Positions 42,163 through 53,285 of a stretch of 64,000 bases of DNA are shown in pieces. Under the pieces are notes generated by a model. It made no database searches. It had not been told where the DNA came from and worked only from the letters and a program-made list of their open reading frames with translations. The DNA is from an uncultured Brachybacterium sp. GTDB taxonomy: Bacteria > Actinomycetota > Actinomycetes > Actinomycetales > Dermabacteraceae. Both the position numbers and the translations under genes were made by a program. The DNA is taken from NCBI RefSeq assembly GCF_947500705.1, contig NZ_CANMSY010000002.1, positions 434,001 to 498,000 of the forward strand, given 5' to 3'. Within the stretch, counting starts at the first letter, position 1, and the number at the start of each line of letters is the position of its first letter.

Positions 42163-43269
42163 GTGAGCATCACCGCACGACTCACCTCGGCCCGCGCTGG
42201 GCTCCGTTCGCTGACCGCACGCGGCGGTGAGGACCGCCCGCACTGGGCGTCACGGATCGAGGACGTCAAGAACACCGCGGTCGGCCACGCCCTGCGCCGG
42301 CTGAGCTGGGATCTGCGATTGCAGCCCTTCCACGGCTACGGCTCCACCGAGAGGGTGCGGGTGCTGGCGAAGGTGCAGTACGCCTCTCCCGGCACCCCCG
42401 CGGACTTCCACGATCAGCCCGTCCACGACCTGCGCACGATGGCGGTGCGCGGCTGGCGGAACTTCGCCGGCCAGGTCGCACCGCACCGCACCGTGCAGGT
42501 CCTCCTGGGCGATCAGCAGTTCACCACGCGTGCGGACCGCACCGGCATCGTGGACGCCATGCTCGAGGTCTCGCTGCCGCCGGGCCACCATCAGGCCGTG
42601 CTCTGGACCGTGCCCGGCAACGAGGTCACCGCGGATGTCGTCGTCTTCTCACCGGAGACCGAGGTCGGCATGGTCAGCGACATCGATGACACCGTGATGG
42701 TGACCTGGCTGCCACGCCCGCTGCTGGCCTTCTGGAACGCCTTCGTCGTCCACCAGTCCTCCCGCCAGGTGGTCCCGGGGATGCCGATGCTCTACCAGCG
42801 GCTGGTGCGCGAACACCCGGCGATGCCGGTCTTCTATCTGTCCACCGGCGCGTGGAACGTCTTCCCCGTGCTCAAGCGCTTCCTCTACCGCAACGGCTAT
42901 CCCGACGGGCCGCTGCTGCTGACCGACTGGGGCCCCACCAACACGGGCTTCTTCCGCTCCGGTCCCGAGCACAAGCACCGTGCCCTCGAGCATCTCGCCG
43001 CCGAGCTGCCCCACCTGCGGTGGATCCTGGTGGGAGACGACGGCCAGCACGATCCCACGATCTACGCCGAGTTCGCCGCTCGTCACCCCGAGCTGGTTGA
43101 AGCGATCGCGATCCGCCAGCTCACCGAGCCCGAGCAGCTGCTCGCCCACGGCTCGCGCCGCCCGCTCCAGGAATCGACGCAGGCCGACGCCTCCCCGCTC
43201 ACCCTCGCTGCGCCCGACGGTCACGAGCTGCTCACCGAGTTCCAGCAGGCAGGGAAGATCTCCTCATGA
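42163..43269 (+). CDS. App1-family (DUF2183) HAD-type phosphatase
   Basis: 368 residues. The catalytic motif DxD is D173/D175 in GMVSDIDDTVMVTWLPRP, as in yeast App1 phosphatidate phosphatase and bacterial DUF2183 proteins. FYLSTGAWNVFPVLKRFLYRNGYPDGPLLLTDWGPT and LVGDDGQHDPTIYAEFA provide the other conserved blocks. Its bacterial substrate is uncertain; a phospholipid or phosphate ester is probable. GTG start, 6 nt after the first acetyltransferase stop; its end overlaps the start of the second by 4 nt (ATGA). Confidence 0.87.
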   Translation: MSITARLTSARAGLRSLTARGGEDRPHWASRIEDVKNTAVGHALRRLSWDLRLQPFHGYGSTERVRVLAKVQYASPGTPADFHDQPVHDLRTMAVRGWRNFAGQVAPHRTVQVLLGDQQFTTRADRTGIVDAMLEVSLPPGHHQAVLWTVPGNEVTADVVVFSPETEVGMVSDIDDTVMVTWLPRPLLAFWNAFVVHQSSRQVVPGMPMLYQRLVREHPAMPVFYLSTGAWNVFPVLKRFLYRNGYPDGPLLLTDWGPTNTGFFRSGPEHKHRALEHLAAELPHLRWILVGDDGQHDPTIYAEFAARHPELVEAIAIRQLTEPEQLLAHGSRRPLQESTQADASPLTLAAPDGHELLTEFQQAGKISS

Positions 43270-43835
43270 TGATGTCGTCCCTCGAGGCCGGGCAGCACAC
43301 GGGCCTCCAGCTGCGCGCCGCCCACGACGATGATGCCGACGCCCTGGCCATGCTGGTGCAGGCCGCCTATCGAGGAGAGGGCGGCTGGACCACCGAAGCG
43401 CATCTGGTGGCCGGGCAGCGCACCGATGCGGAGGAGGTCCGCGAGATGCTCGCAGATCCCTCGGTGACGCTGCTGGTCGCCGAGCTCGACGGACCCGACG
43501 GCGAGGTGGTGGGCTGCTGCTACACCCGCCGCGAGCCCACCGACGCCGACGGGGTCGACCGGGCCGAGCTGGGCCTGTTCGCCGTGCATCCCTCGGTCCA
43601 GTCCCGTGGCCTCGGCGCCCGCCTGCTCGAGGCCCAGGCCGAGCATCAGCGCAGGGCCGGGGTGGAGGTGCTGATGATCCAGGTGCTGCAGTCCCGGCCG
43701 GAGCTGCATTCCTGGTACGAACGCCACGGGTTCGTCCGCACCGGGCCCAGCGTCCCCTTCGCGGGTGAGGTCGACCAGTTGAAGGTCGCGGGACTCGGGA
43801 TGGATGTGATGGAGCGCCGACTGTCGGCGCCATGA
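43266..43835 (+). CDS. GNAT-family N-acetyltransferase
   Basis: 189 residues. The motif A region is LGLFAVHPSVQSRGLGARLLEAQAEHQRRAG, with the clear SRGLGA acetyl-CoA loop, and the C-terminal part is LHSWYERHGFVRTGPSVPF. The substrate is unknown. Its ATG overlaps the phosphatase stop (ATGA), evidence of translational coupling. It is unrelated in detail to the acetyltransferase two genes upstream, so the pair is not a recent duplication. Confidence 0.83.
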   Translation: MMMSSLEAGQHTGLQLRAAHDDDADALAMLVQAAYRGEGGWTTEAHLVAGQRTDAEEVREMLADPSVTLLVAELDGPDGEVVGCCYTRREPTDADGVDRAELGLFAVHPSVQSRGLGARLLEAQAEHQRRAGVEVLMIQVLQSRPELHSWYERHGFVRTGPSVPFAGEVDQLKVAGLGMDVMERRLSAP

Positions 43836-43883
43836 ACGGAGAAGTCCCTGTCCAGAGGCGGTTTATCCGACTAGGCTCGGAGC

Positions 43884-44903
43884 ATGAGCACCGACGTCCA
43901 TCGCCCCTCCCCCGCTCGCTACGACCGCACCCCGTACCGTCGTGTCGGCCGATCCGGCGTGCTGCTGCCACCGATCTCGCTGGGCTTCTGGCAGAACTTC
44001 GGCGAGAACCGCGACCCGTTCACCCTGCGCACGATCGTCCGTCGTGCCTTCGACCTCGGCGTGAACCACTTCGACCTGGCCAACAACTACGGCCCGCCCC
44101 CGGGCAGCGCCGAGACCCAGGTGGGCCGCATCCTCGCACAGGACTTCCGCGACCACCGCGATGAGCTGGTGATCTCCACCAAGGCCGGCTACCGGATGTG
44201 GGACGGGCCGTTCGGCGACGGTGGGTCTCGCAAGTACCTGCTGAACTCGCTGGATCAGTCCCTGGACCGCCTGGGGCTGGAGTACGTGGACATCTTCTAC
44301 CACCACCGTGAGGATCCCGAGACCCCGCTCGAGGAGACGATGGGAGCGCTCGCCCATGCGGTGCGCAGCGGCAAGGCGCTCTACGTCGGCATCTCGAACT
44401 ACTCCCCCGAGAGGACCCGGCAGGCCGCACGGATCCTCGCTGGTCTCGGCACTCCGCTGCTGATCCATCAGCCCTCGTACTCGATGTTCAACCGGCACAT
44501 CGAGAATGGCCTGCTCGACGTCGTCAGCGAGCTCGGGGTGGGCCTGGCGGCCTTCTCCCCGCTCCAGCAGGGCCTGCTCACCAACCGGTATCTCTCCGGT
44601 GTGCCGCAGAGCTCCCGTGCCGCCGGCTCCTCGTCCTCGCTCTCCGAGCAGCAGGTCCAGGACGAGGACTACCAGGCCCGGGTGCGCGGGCTGTCCCAGA
44701 TCGCCCATGATCGCGGTCAGAGCCTGGCACAGCTCGCGCTGGCCTGGGCACTGCGGCACCGGCAGGTGAGCACCGCCCTGGTCGGCGCCTCCTCGGTGAC
44801 GCAGCTCGAGCAGAACATCGCCACCCTCGAGAACCTCGAGATCACCGACGAGGAACTCCTCCGCATCGACGAGTTCGCCGTCGACGGCACCGCGCGGCGC
44901 TGA
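43884..44903 (+). CDS. Aldo/keto reductase (YghZ/AKR14-like)
   Basis: 339 residues. TIM-barrel NADPH-dependent reductase of aldehydes. The N-terminus YRRVGRSGVLLPPISLGFWQNFG matches the YghZ/L-glyceraldehyde-3-phosphate reductase group. The catalytic tetrad members are visible: D and Y in VNHFDLANNYGPPPGSAE, K in VISTKAGYRMW, H in FYHHRED. The NADPH-binding end is VSTALVGASSVTQLEQNI. Likely cytosolic detoxification of methylglyoxal or similar aldehydes (family knowledge). It ends before a strong hairpin shared with the convergent ppc gene. Confidence 0.88.
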   Translation: MSTDVHRPSPARYDRTPYRRVGRSGVLLPPISLGFWQNFGENRDPFTLRTIVRRAFDLGVNHFDLANNYGPPPGSAETQVGRILAQDFRDHRDELVISTKAGYRMWDGPFGDGGSRKYLLNSLDQSLDRLGLEYVDIFYHHREDPETPLEETMGALAHAVRSGKALYVGISNYSPERTRQAARILAGLGTPLLIHQPSYSMFNRHIENGLLDVVSELGVGLAAFSPLQQGLLTNRYLSGVPQSSRAAGSSSSLSEQQVQDEDYQARVRGLSQIAHDRGQSLAQLALAWALRHRQVSTALVGASSVTQLEQNIATLENLEITDEELLRIDEFAVDGTARR

Positions 44904-44941
44904 CGGGGGTCGCCCCCGGCGGAGAGCCCGCCCGACATGAC

Positions 44942-44996
44942 GAGAACGACCTTCGGACCTCCTTCCGCAGTGGAAGGTGGTCCGAAGGTCGTTCTC
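44942..44996. terminator. 55-nt hairpin (H3), bidirectional terminator between aldo/keto reductase and ppc
   Basis: GAGAACGACCTTCGGACC pairs perfectly over 18 bp with GGTCCGAAGGTCGTTCTC. After one T-T mismatch, CCTTCC/GGAAGG add 6 bp around the loop GCAGT. It lies 38 nt past the reductase stop and 65 nt past the ppc stop. Its GAGAAC ends and inner GGAAGG recall hairpins H1 and H2 around the DUF559 gene. Confidence 0.85.
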
Positions 44997-45061
44997 GGTG
45001 CGGAGCGGCGCCCGCCGCGCGCGAGGCCCAGCCGCGAGCGCCAGCCGCCCGCGCGACGCGA

Positions 45062-47890
<2,829 letters not shown>

Positions 47891-48014
47891 AGGGCCTCCT
47901 GGGGTCGGCACGCCGAGCAGCGGCCGCCGACACAAGCAGGGCGACCGCGTCGGCGCGGAACGAACGGGCACAGACTACAGCGAGGAGCCGTCGGCGCACC
48001 CGCAGGGGACAGTC

Positions 48015-48047
48015 CGCGGACCGCAGCAGGTCAGCCTGCGGTCCGCG
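48015..48047 (-). terminator. Terminator of the ehu operon
   Basis: CGCGGACCGCAG (48015-48026) pairs with CTGCGGTCCGCG (48036-48047), a perfect 12-bp stem. It lies 9 nt downstream of the ehuA stop and before the ppc promoter region, so it separates the two same-strand units. Confidence 0.75.
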
Positions 48048-48056
48048 ACGGGTCTT

Positions 48057-48854
48057 TCAGAGCACGGCGCGCAGGAAGTCCTGGGTGCGCTGGTTCTCGG
48101 GTTCGCTGAAGATCTTGTCCGGCAGGCCTTCCTCGATCACGGACCCCTTGTCGAACATCATCACGCGGTCGGAGACCTCCCGCGCGAACTGCATCTCGTG
48201 GGTGACGATCAGCATCGAGATGTCGGTCTCGGCGGCGATGTCCTTGAGCACCGCGAGCACCTCTCCGACCAGCTCGGGGTCCAGCGCCGAGGTGACCTCG
48301 TCCAGCAGCAGGATCTCCGGATCCATGGCCAGGGCCCGGGCGATCGCGATGCGCTGCTGCTGGCCCCCGGAGAGCTCCGAGGGGCGGGCGTCCTTCTTCC
48401 ACCCCATCCCCACCTTGTCCAGCAGCGTCTCCGCCTTGGCCTCGGCCTCGGCCTTCTTGAGCCCCATCACGTTGACCGGGGCCTCGATGATGTTCTCCAT
48501 CACGGTCATATTGGGGAACAGGTTGAAGTGCTGGAAGACCATGCCGATGTCGGTGGTGGTGCGGCGGCGGCGCTTGTCCGGGATGCGCACGCGCTTGCCG
48601 CCCTGCTCCTCGTACTGCAGGGGGTTCCCGGCGATGTCGATATATCCACCGGTGAGCTCTTCGAGCGTCATCACCAGACGCAGGATGGTGGTCTTGCCCG
48701 AGCCGGAGGGTCCGATCAGGGTGACGCGCTCGCCCTTGGTGACCGTGAAGTTCAGATCGTCGAGCACGGTGTTGTCACCGAACTTCTTGACCACGTCGCG
48801 GAACTCGATGTGGGGCACGCCGGGCACGCCGGGGTGCGCAGTGTTCTCAGGCAA
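48057..48854 (-). CDS. ehuA: Amino-acid/ectoine ABC transporter ATP-binding protein
   Basis: 265 residues. Walker A GPSGSGKTT at 48-56, Q-loop GMVFQHFNLFPNMTVMENIIEAP, ABC signature LSGGQQQRIAIARAL, Walker B ILLLDEVTSALDP and switch His in VTHEM. The insertion GKRVRIPDKRRRRTTTDIGMV and the VMENIIEAPVNVMGL stretch are as in EhuA of ectoine/hydroxyectoine uptake systems. It powers import by the EhuC/EhuD channel. It is the last gene of ehuBCDA and overlaps ehuD by 8 nt. Substrate may instead be another polar amino acid. Confidence 0.85.
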   Translation of the reverse strand: MPENTAHPGVPGVPHIEFRDVVKKFGDNTVLDDLNFTVTKGERVTLIGPSGSGKTTILRLVMTLEELTGGYIDIAGNPLQYEEQGGKRVRIPDKRRRRTTTDIGMVFQHFNLFPNMTVMENIIEAPVNVMGLKKAEAEAKAETLLDKVGMGWKKDARPSELSGGQQQRIAIARALAMDPEILLLDEVTSALDPELVGEVLAVLKDIAAETDISMLIVTHEMQFAREVSDRVMMFDKGSVIEEGLPDKIFSEPENQRTQDFLRAVL

Positions 48855-49506
48855 GTTTCTTCTCCAGTCGTCGGATCAGGAGGGAGGTGGGATAGCTGGC
48901 CGCCAGGAAGATGAGGCCGGCCAGGGTGATCGCCTCGGTGTACCGGAAGTAGGTCGAGCCGTAGTTCTGCGCGACGTTCAGGAGCTCCGGGACGTAGATC
49001 ACGAACAGGAACGGGGTCTCCTTGAACATGGAGATCGCGTAGTTGCCCAGGGCCGGCACGGTGTTGCGGATCGCCTGGGGGACGACCACCGCTCGCCAGG
49101 TGCGCATCCGCGGCAGGGAGAGGGCCGTGGCCGCCTCCCACTGGCCCTTGGGCACCGAGTCGATGCCGGCGCGGTACACCTCGGCCATATAGGTCGTGTA
49201 GTGGATGCCCAGCACCCAGATGCCGATGGAGAGCGAGGAGTCGACGTACGGCGAGAGCACGAGGTTCGCGAAGACCAGCTGGACCACCAGCGGCGTCATG
49301 CGGATGAACTCGACCACCCAGGTGAAGGGGGTGCTGATGATCCTCGGCGCACTGCGCCGGATGATCGCCACCACCAGTCCGAGGACGAGGGCGATGAGGG
49401 TGCCGAGCACGGTGGCGACCAGCGTGATCTTGAAGCCCTCGAACAGCAGGTCGGGAAGGACTGCGAAGGCGTGGTCCCAGCTCCACCAGGAATTCTGCGG
49501 GGTCAT
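48847..49506 (-). CDS. ehuD: Ectoine-type ABC transporter permease
   Basis: 219 residues, about five helices, HisM/polar amino acid permease family. It begins NSWWSWDHAFAVLPDLLFEGFKITLVATVLGT, characteristic of EhuD. The EAA loop is SVPKGQWEAATALSLPRMRTWRAVVVPQAIRNTVP. It forms half of the membrane channel with EhuC. Start ATG overlaps the ehuC stop (ATGA) and its end overlaps ehuA, so the three genes are translationally linked. Confidence 0.85.
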   Translation of the reverse strand: MTPQNSWWSWDHAFAVLPDLLFEGFKITLVATVLGTLIALVLGLVVAIIRRSAPRIISTPFTWVVEFIRMTPLVVQLVFANLVLSPYVDSSLSIGIWVLGIHYTTYMAEVYRAGIDSVPKGQWEAATALSLPRMRTWRAVVVPQAIRNTVPALGNYAISMFKETPFLFVIYVPELLNVAQNYGSTYFRYTEAITLAGLIFLAASYPTSLLIRRLEKKLA

Positions 49507-50339
49507 GCCAGACCACCTCCCATCGGCGTGCCGGAGGCCGCGACGGAGCGATCACGGACGACGCGCGCCGTGCGCCCTCCTGAGGGGGTGGTGCCGGGTG
49601 CCTGGAAGAGCGAGCGCCATGCCGTGCGCAATGCCGGGCCGCGACCGATCTGGTGCTTGGCGCGGATCTCCAGTCCGTTCATCAGGATCACGATCAGCCA
49701 GGCGATCAGGTAGTAGGCCAGCAGCGCGAAGGAGTACGCGAACCAGGTGCCGGTGCGGTCACGCAGCTGCTCGACCTGGAAGAAGATGTCGTACAGCAGC
49801 ACCGTGCTGACGATGGCGCTGCCCTTGAGCAGCTGGATCCACAGGTTGGACAGGGACGGGATCATCAAGGCCCAGGCCTGCGGGATCACCACCCGGAACA
49901 TGCCACGGGCCGGGCTCAGGCTGAGTGCGCTGATCGCCTCGAACTGCCCCTTGGGCACCGAGCCGATCGATCCGCGCACGACCTCCGCGGCATAGGCCCC
50001 GTAGTTCAGGCCGAGGGCGAGGACGCCCACCAGCAGCGGCTCGAGCCGGAAACCGAGCGGATACGGCAGCTGCGGGAGCACGAAGGCGAGCCAGAACAGC
50101 TGGACCACCAGCGAGGTGCCGCGGAAGAACTCCACGAACACGCGGGCCACGCCGCGCACGATCATGACCTTCGAGAGCTGTGCGAGGCCGAAAACGAACG
50201 CGATCACCAGCGCGAGCAGCGCACCCAGGACCGTGGTCAGCAGCGTGACCTGAAGTCCATCGAGGATCAACGGCATCCGGTCCAGCACCAGCTGGAGGTT
50301 CGGGCCGAGATCCTGGAGGAAGCCGATCACTCCGTCCAT
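49503..50339 (-). CDS. ehuC: Ectoine-type ABC transporter permease
   Basis: 278 residues. HisM-type permease with FFRGTSLVVQLFWLAFVLPQL and the ATPase-contacting loop SVPKGQFEAISALSLSPARGMFRVVIPQAWALMIPS. The last ~50 residues form an extra Arg/Thr/Gly-rich cytoplasmic tail beyond the normal end at ...IRAKHQIG, longer than typical EhuC. It partners EhuD. It starts 85 nt after ehuB on the same strand, the usual gap that lets the binding protein be made in excess. Confidence 0.82.
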   Translation of the reverse strand: MDGVIGFLQDLGPNLQLVLDRMPLILDGLQVTLLTTVLGALLALVIAFVFGLAQLSKVMIVRGVARVFVEFFRGTSLVVQLFWLAFVLPQLPYPLGFRLEPLLVGVLALGLNYGAYAAEVVRGSIGSVPKGQFEAISALSLSPARGMFRVVIPQAWALMIPSLSNLWIQLLKGSAIVSTVLLYDIFFQVEQLRDRTGTWFAYSFALLAYYLIAWLIVILMNGLEIRAKHQIGRGPALRTAWRSLFQAPGTTPSGGRTARVVRDRSVAASGTPMGGGLA

Positions 50340-50424
50340 CAGGACATCACCTCTTCGACGACGAGCGACCCGGCGCGGCCCGCTGAGGGGTGCGCCGGGA
50401 CGGCGTCATGGATGGAACCCGGGA

Positions 50425-51360
50425 TCACTGCAGGGACGACAGATCACCGCTGCAGAGGATCTCGCTCGTCATCTCCGCGGGCGGCAGCTCCTCCTCGCTG
50501 AAGCCGAACTCGCCGACGATCGAGAGGTAGCGCTCGGGGTCCCCGATGATCGCGGCGAGCTTCTCGTTGTAGGCGTCCAGCAGCGAGGTGTCCTCCTGGC
50601 GGAAGACGGTGCCACCCGCACCGACCTGCTTCACGCCGTCGATCTCCTGGACGAAGCTCTCGGTCACCTCGACGTCGTCGACGGTGTTGTCGGCGAGCCA
50701 GTTCAAGGAGATCGCGGTGAGAGCGAAGGCCGCGGCATTGCCGGCCTTGAGCGCATCCACGCCGTCCTGCGGGCCGCCGACCTCGATGCTGTCCAGGCCG
50801 AGCGCGGCGACGTAGTCGGACTCGACCGCGCCGGACATGGTGGCGACGGTCAGACCCGAGTCCACGAAGGAGTTCATGTCCACCAGGCCCTCCGGGTTGC
50901 CCGTGGGCACCATCAGCGCGGTCGTGTACTGGAACTCGGGCTCGCTGAAGGCGGCCTGCGCGCAGCGATCCGGGAGGATCGACATGCCGGCGCTGACGGC
51001 GTCGAACTGCCGGGAGTTCAGACCCGGGATCAGCGAGCCCCAATCGGTGAGCTTGCCCTCGACGTTGTCGATGCCGAGCTCGCCGAAGATCTCGCGGTGC
51101 AGGGCGAGGGTCGCGCCCATCAGCTCGCCGCCCTCCTCGAACGAGTAGGGGGCTTCGCCGGCGAAGCCGACGGTGATCGTCCCGGCTTCCTGCAGCTGGC
51201 TGAGCAGGTCGCCCCCGCCGCCACCGCCGTCGCTCCCGCCGCTGCCACCGGTGTCCTCGCCGCCCCCGGTGCTGGTGCGGCTGCAGGCGGCCAGCCCGCC
51301 CAGTGCGGCGGCCGACAGGACCAGTCCGCTTCCGCGGATGAAGTTTCGGCGGTTCTGCAT
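50425..51360 (-). CDS. ehuB: Ectoine-type substrate-binding lipoprotein
   Basis: 311 residues. N-terminus MQNRRNFIRGSGLVLSAAALGGLAACS has a twin-arginine signal and a lipobox with acylated Cys 26, then a Gly/Ser linker and a family 3 solute-binding domain (GTITVGFAGEAPYSFEEGGELMGATLALHREIF, FDAVSAGMSILPDRCAQAAFSEP). FYSP-type conserved residues and the ...AFSEPEFQYTTALMVPTGN segment fit EhuB. It captures ectoine or a related compatible solute outside the cell for EhuCDA. Adjacent ectoine degradation genes (eutDE, doeA) are absent, suggesting uptake for osmoprotection rather than catabolism. Confidence 0.83.
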   Translation of the reverse strand: MQNRRNFIRGSGLVLSAAALGGLAACSRTSTGGGEDTGGSGGSDGGGGGGDLLSQLQEAGTITVGFAGEAPYSFEEGGELMGATLALHREIFGELGIDNVEGKLTDWGSLIPGLNSRQFDAVSAGMSILPDRCAQAAFSEPEFQYTTALMVPTGNPEGLVDMNSFVDSGLTVATMSGAVESDYVAALGLDSIEVGGPQDGVDALKAGNAAAFALTAISLNWLADNTVDDVEVTESFVQEIDGVKQVGAGGTVFRQEDTSLLDAYNEKLAAIIGDPERYLSIVGEFGFSEEELPPAEMTSEILCSGDLSSLQ

Positions 51361-51417
51361 GAGGTGCTCCCTTGACGTGATGTCTCGTGCTCTGCGGTGA
51401 GGGACGACACCGTTTGG

Positions 51418-51426
51418 TGTCCGACA
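51418..51426. promoter_or_regulatory. Candidate GntR operator between ehuB and the gntR gene
   Basis: TGTCCGACA is a 4+1+4 palindrome in a wider TTGTCGGACAC context (minus strand) that resembles the FCD-type GntR consensus TNGTNNNACNA with one mismatch. It lies in the 287-nt divergent gap, 58 nt upstream of ehuB. AGGAGG at 51637-51643 belongs to the gntR gene. No other strong signal was seen in this gap. Confidence 0.35.
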
Positions 51427-51647
51427 ATCCGCAGATCAGCAATTCGGATCACGCCTACGCTAGCGGGCATCATGGGGTGAGCCTCGACCCGAGCACGCTT
51501 TCGTGATGGTGTCGTGACCCGGGCCGCTGGCCGTCTGCTGGTCGAGATGTGACGGCGATGACTCGACACGGGCGTGCCTGCACGGGCTCGAGGACGGATG
51601 ATGGGGTGACGCCCCGCGCGGAACGCGCTCGAGCACAGGAGGATGCG

Positions 51648-52448
51648 ATGACACCTCGCCAGGAGACGGTCCGGCTGCCGATGATGCAGCCCATCCGCCG
51701 ACCTTCCATCATCGATCAGGCGGAGCTCGAGCTCCGCAATGCGATCTATTTCGGTGATCTGCGGCCCGGCGACACCATCCCCGAGGTGCAGGTGTCCAAG
51801 CAGATGGGAATCTCGCGCTCTTCGCTGCGGGAGGCCTGCCAGCGCCTGGTGCGGGACGGCCTGCTCACCCAGATCCCGGGACGCGGCCTCTTCGTGACCA
51901 CGATGGATGCCGAGACCATGTCGGACTTCATCGACTACCGGCTGGGGATCGAGATGCAGGCCGTCTCGATCGTGGCCGATCGCGTCAGCGCGCTGCGGGC
52001 CGACGGCGCGGACAGCGCCGCACAGGCGCTGCTGGCCCCGCTGCGGGACGCCCTCGAACGGACCCGTCGCGCGCTCGAGGCGGAAGAGGTCATCGAGGCC
52101 GGCAATGCGGACCTCGAACTGCATCAGCAGATCGCCGAGCTCGCACGGAACCGGTTCCTGGTCTCCGCCATGAGCACTATCGTGATCCTCACCCGGATGG
52201 GGAGCTTCTCGGATCCTCGCGGCTTCGGCGTGCGGGCGGACATCACCGCCGTCCACGAAGCGCTGCTGGAGGCGCTCTCGGCGGGCGATGCCTCACGCGC
52301 CCGCGCCGTGCTCCGCGAGACCCTGCAGGAGCTGGCGACCCGCCTGCGCAGCGGGGCGAGCCAGCACGATGTGGTGCGCGATCCCGATCTGCTGGAGTCC
52401 GACGGCCCCGAATGGACCACGCTCGGCGAGGACAGCCCGACCTCCTGA
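51648..52448 (+). CDS. GntR/FCD-family transcriptional regulator
   Basis: 266 residues. Winged helix at the N-terminus (IDQAELELRNAIYFGDLRPGDTIPEVQVSKQMGISRSSLREACQRLVRDGLL) with the wing IPGRGLFVTTM. The C-terminal all-helical FCD effector domain includes ADLELHQQIAELARNRFLVSAMS and AVHEALLEALSAGDASRARAVLRETLQELATRL, whose Asp/His residues usually hold a metal and a carboxylate ligand. Divergent from ehuB, so it very probably controls that operon in response to its solute. ATG with AGGAGG 6 nt upstream. Confidence 0.88.
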   Translation: MTPRQETVRLPMMQPIRRPSIIDQAELELRNAIYFGDLRPGDTIPEVQVSKQMGISRSSLREACQRLVRDGLLTQIPGRGLFVTTMDAETMSDFIDYRLGIEMQAVSIVADRVSALRADGADSAAQALLAPLRDALERTRRALEAEEVIEAGNADLELHQQIAELARNRFLVSAMSTIVILTRMGSFSDPRGFGVRADITAVHEALLEALSAGDASRARAVLRETLQELATRLRSGASQHDVVRDPDLLESDGPEWTTLGEDSPTS

Positions 52449-52475
52449 GCCGACCGTCCCGCCCTCCGGGACGCG

Positions 52476-52521
52476 AGAAGGCCCCTCCCCCGCGGTCCTC
52501 CGCAGGGTCGGGGCCTTCTTC
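52476..52521 (+). terminator. Terminator of the gntR gene
   Basis: AGAAGGCCCC (52476-52485) pairs with GGGGCCTTCT (52510-52519) with an inner CCGCGG/CCGCAGG region, followed by TCAT. It protects the tRNA-Ser gene, which reads the opposite way, from antisense transcription. Confidence 0.8.
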
Positions 52522-52553
52522 ATGCCGTCCGGCCGATCAGGATCGGCCATCGG

Positions 52554-52642
52554 CGGAGACGAGAGGATTTGAACCTCCGAGGCGATTGTTGTCGCCTACT
52601 CCCTTAGCAGGGGAGCGCATTCGGCCGCTCTGCCACGTCTCC
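52554..52642 (-). tRNA. tRNA-Ser (anticodon GCU)
   Basis: Minus strand: acceptor GGAGACG pairs with CGTCTCC. The anticodon arm CTCCC-CTGCTAA-GGGAG gives GCT. The long variable arm (about AGGCGACAACAATCGCCT) is typical of serine tRNA. The T arm is GGTTCAAATCC. Length is 89 nt and CCA is not encoded. A short palindrome just downstream (52531-52548, GGCCGAT...ATCGGCC) may end its transcript. Confidence 0.93.
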
Positions 52643-52744
52643 TGGTGCCGGCTCTCGCGCAGCACGCCGCCACAGCATACGGGAGGCCGGGGAGTGCACC
52701 AAAGCGAGAGTGGGCAGATCACGCCATAGGTGTGAGCAACGCGA

Positions 52745-53251
52745 TCAGAGGCCGAGCTTCTCCTGCAGCAGTGCGATGTGCTTCGGGGTGCCCACGCGGT
52801 ACTTCACGAAGGTCAGGATGCCTTCGGCGTCGATCGCGAAGGTGGAGCGGATGGTGCCCTGGACCAGCTTCCCGTACATGTTCTTCTCACCCCACGCCCC
52901 GTAGGCCTCCATCACCTGGTGGGTCTCGTCGGAGGCGAGCGTGTAAGGGAGCTCCTGCTCGGCGATGAAGCGATCCAGCTCTGCCACCGGATCCGGGGAC
53001 ACCCCGATCACTCGGTAGCCCGCGTCGAGGAACAGCTGGTGGTTGTCCCGCAGGTCGCAGGCCTGCGTGGTGCACAGGGAGGTGTTCGCCGCGGGGTAGA
53101 ACCAGAGCAGCGCCGGGGCACCGCGCAGCGCGGCGAGATCGACCCGGCCGCCGCCGGCGGCGGGCAGGTCGAAGGCGGGGGCGGCATCGCCCACGGCGAG
53201 CTTCACGGGTGCGGACGGCGCGGATGCGGAGGGCGCGGATGCGGACGGCAT
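52745..53251 (-). CDS. bcp: Thioredoxin-dependent peroxiredoxin (BCP/PrxQ)
   Basis: 168 residues. Reduces hydroperoxides in the cytosol. The peroxidatic cysteine lies in FYPAANTSLCTTQACDLRDN, where the usual TPGC reads TSLC. The resolving cysteine five residues on (CTTQAC) is present, as in PrxQ. VGDAAPAFDLPAAGGGRV begins the domain; the C-terminal AYGAWGEKNMYGKLVQGTIRSTFAID is also standard. An Ala/Ser/Pro repeat-rich N-terminal tail of about 18 residues precedes it. ATG with AGGAG 5 nt upstream. Lies 34 nt downstream of the K+ channel gene on the same strand. Confidence 0.9.
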   Translation of the reverse strand: MPSASAPSASAPSAPVKLAVGDAAPAFDLPAAGGGRVDLAALRGAPALLWFYPAANTSLCTTQACDLRDNHQLFLDAGYRVIGVSPDPVAELDRFIAEQELPYTLASDETHQVMEAYGAWGEKNMYGKLVQGTIRSTFAIDAEGILTFVKYRVGTPKHIALLQEKLGL

Positions 53252-53285
53252 GGGTCTCCTGACGAGGGTGAGGGTGCCGCTCAGC

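Noticed and set aside
52554-52642. tRNA-Ser considered as a boundary of a mobile island carrying the ehu operon
   Set aside because: No second copy of the tRNA end, no integrase, and base composition matches the neighbours.
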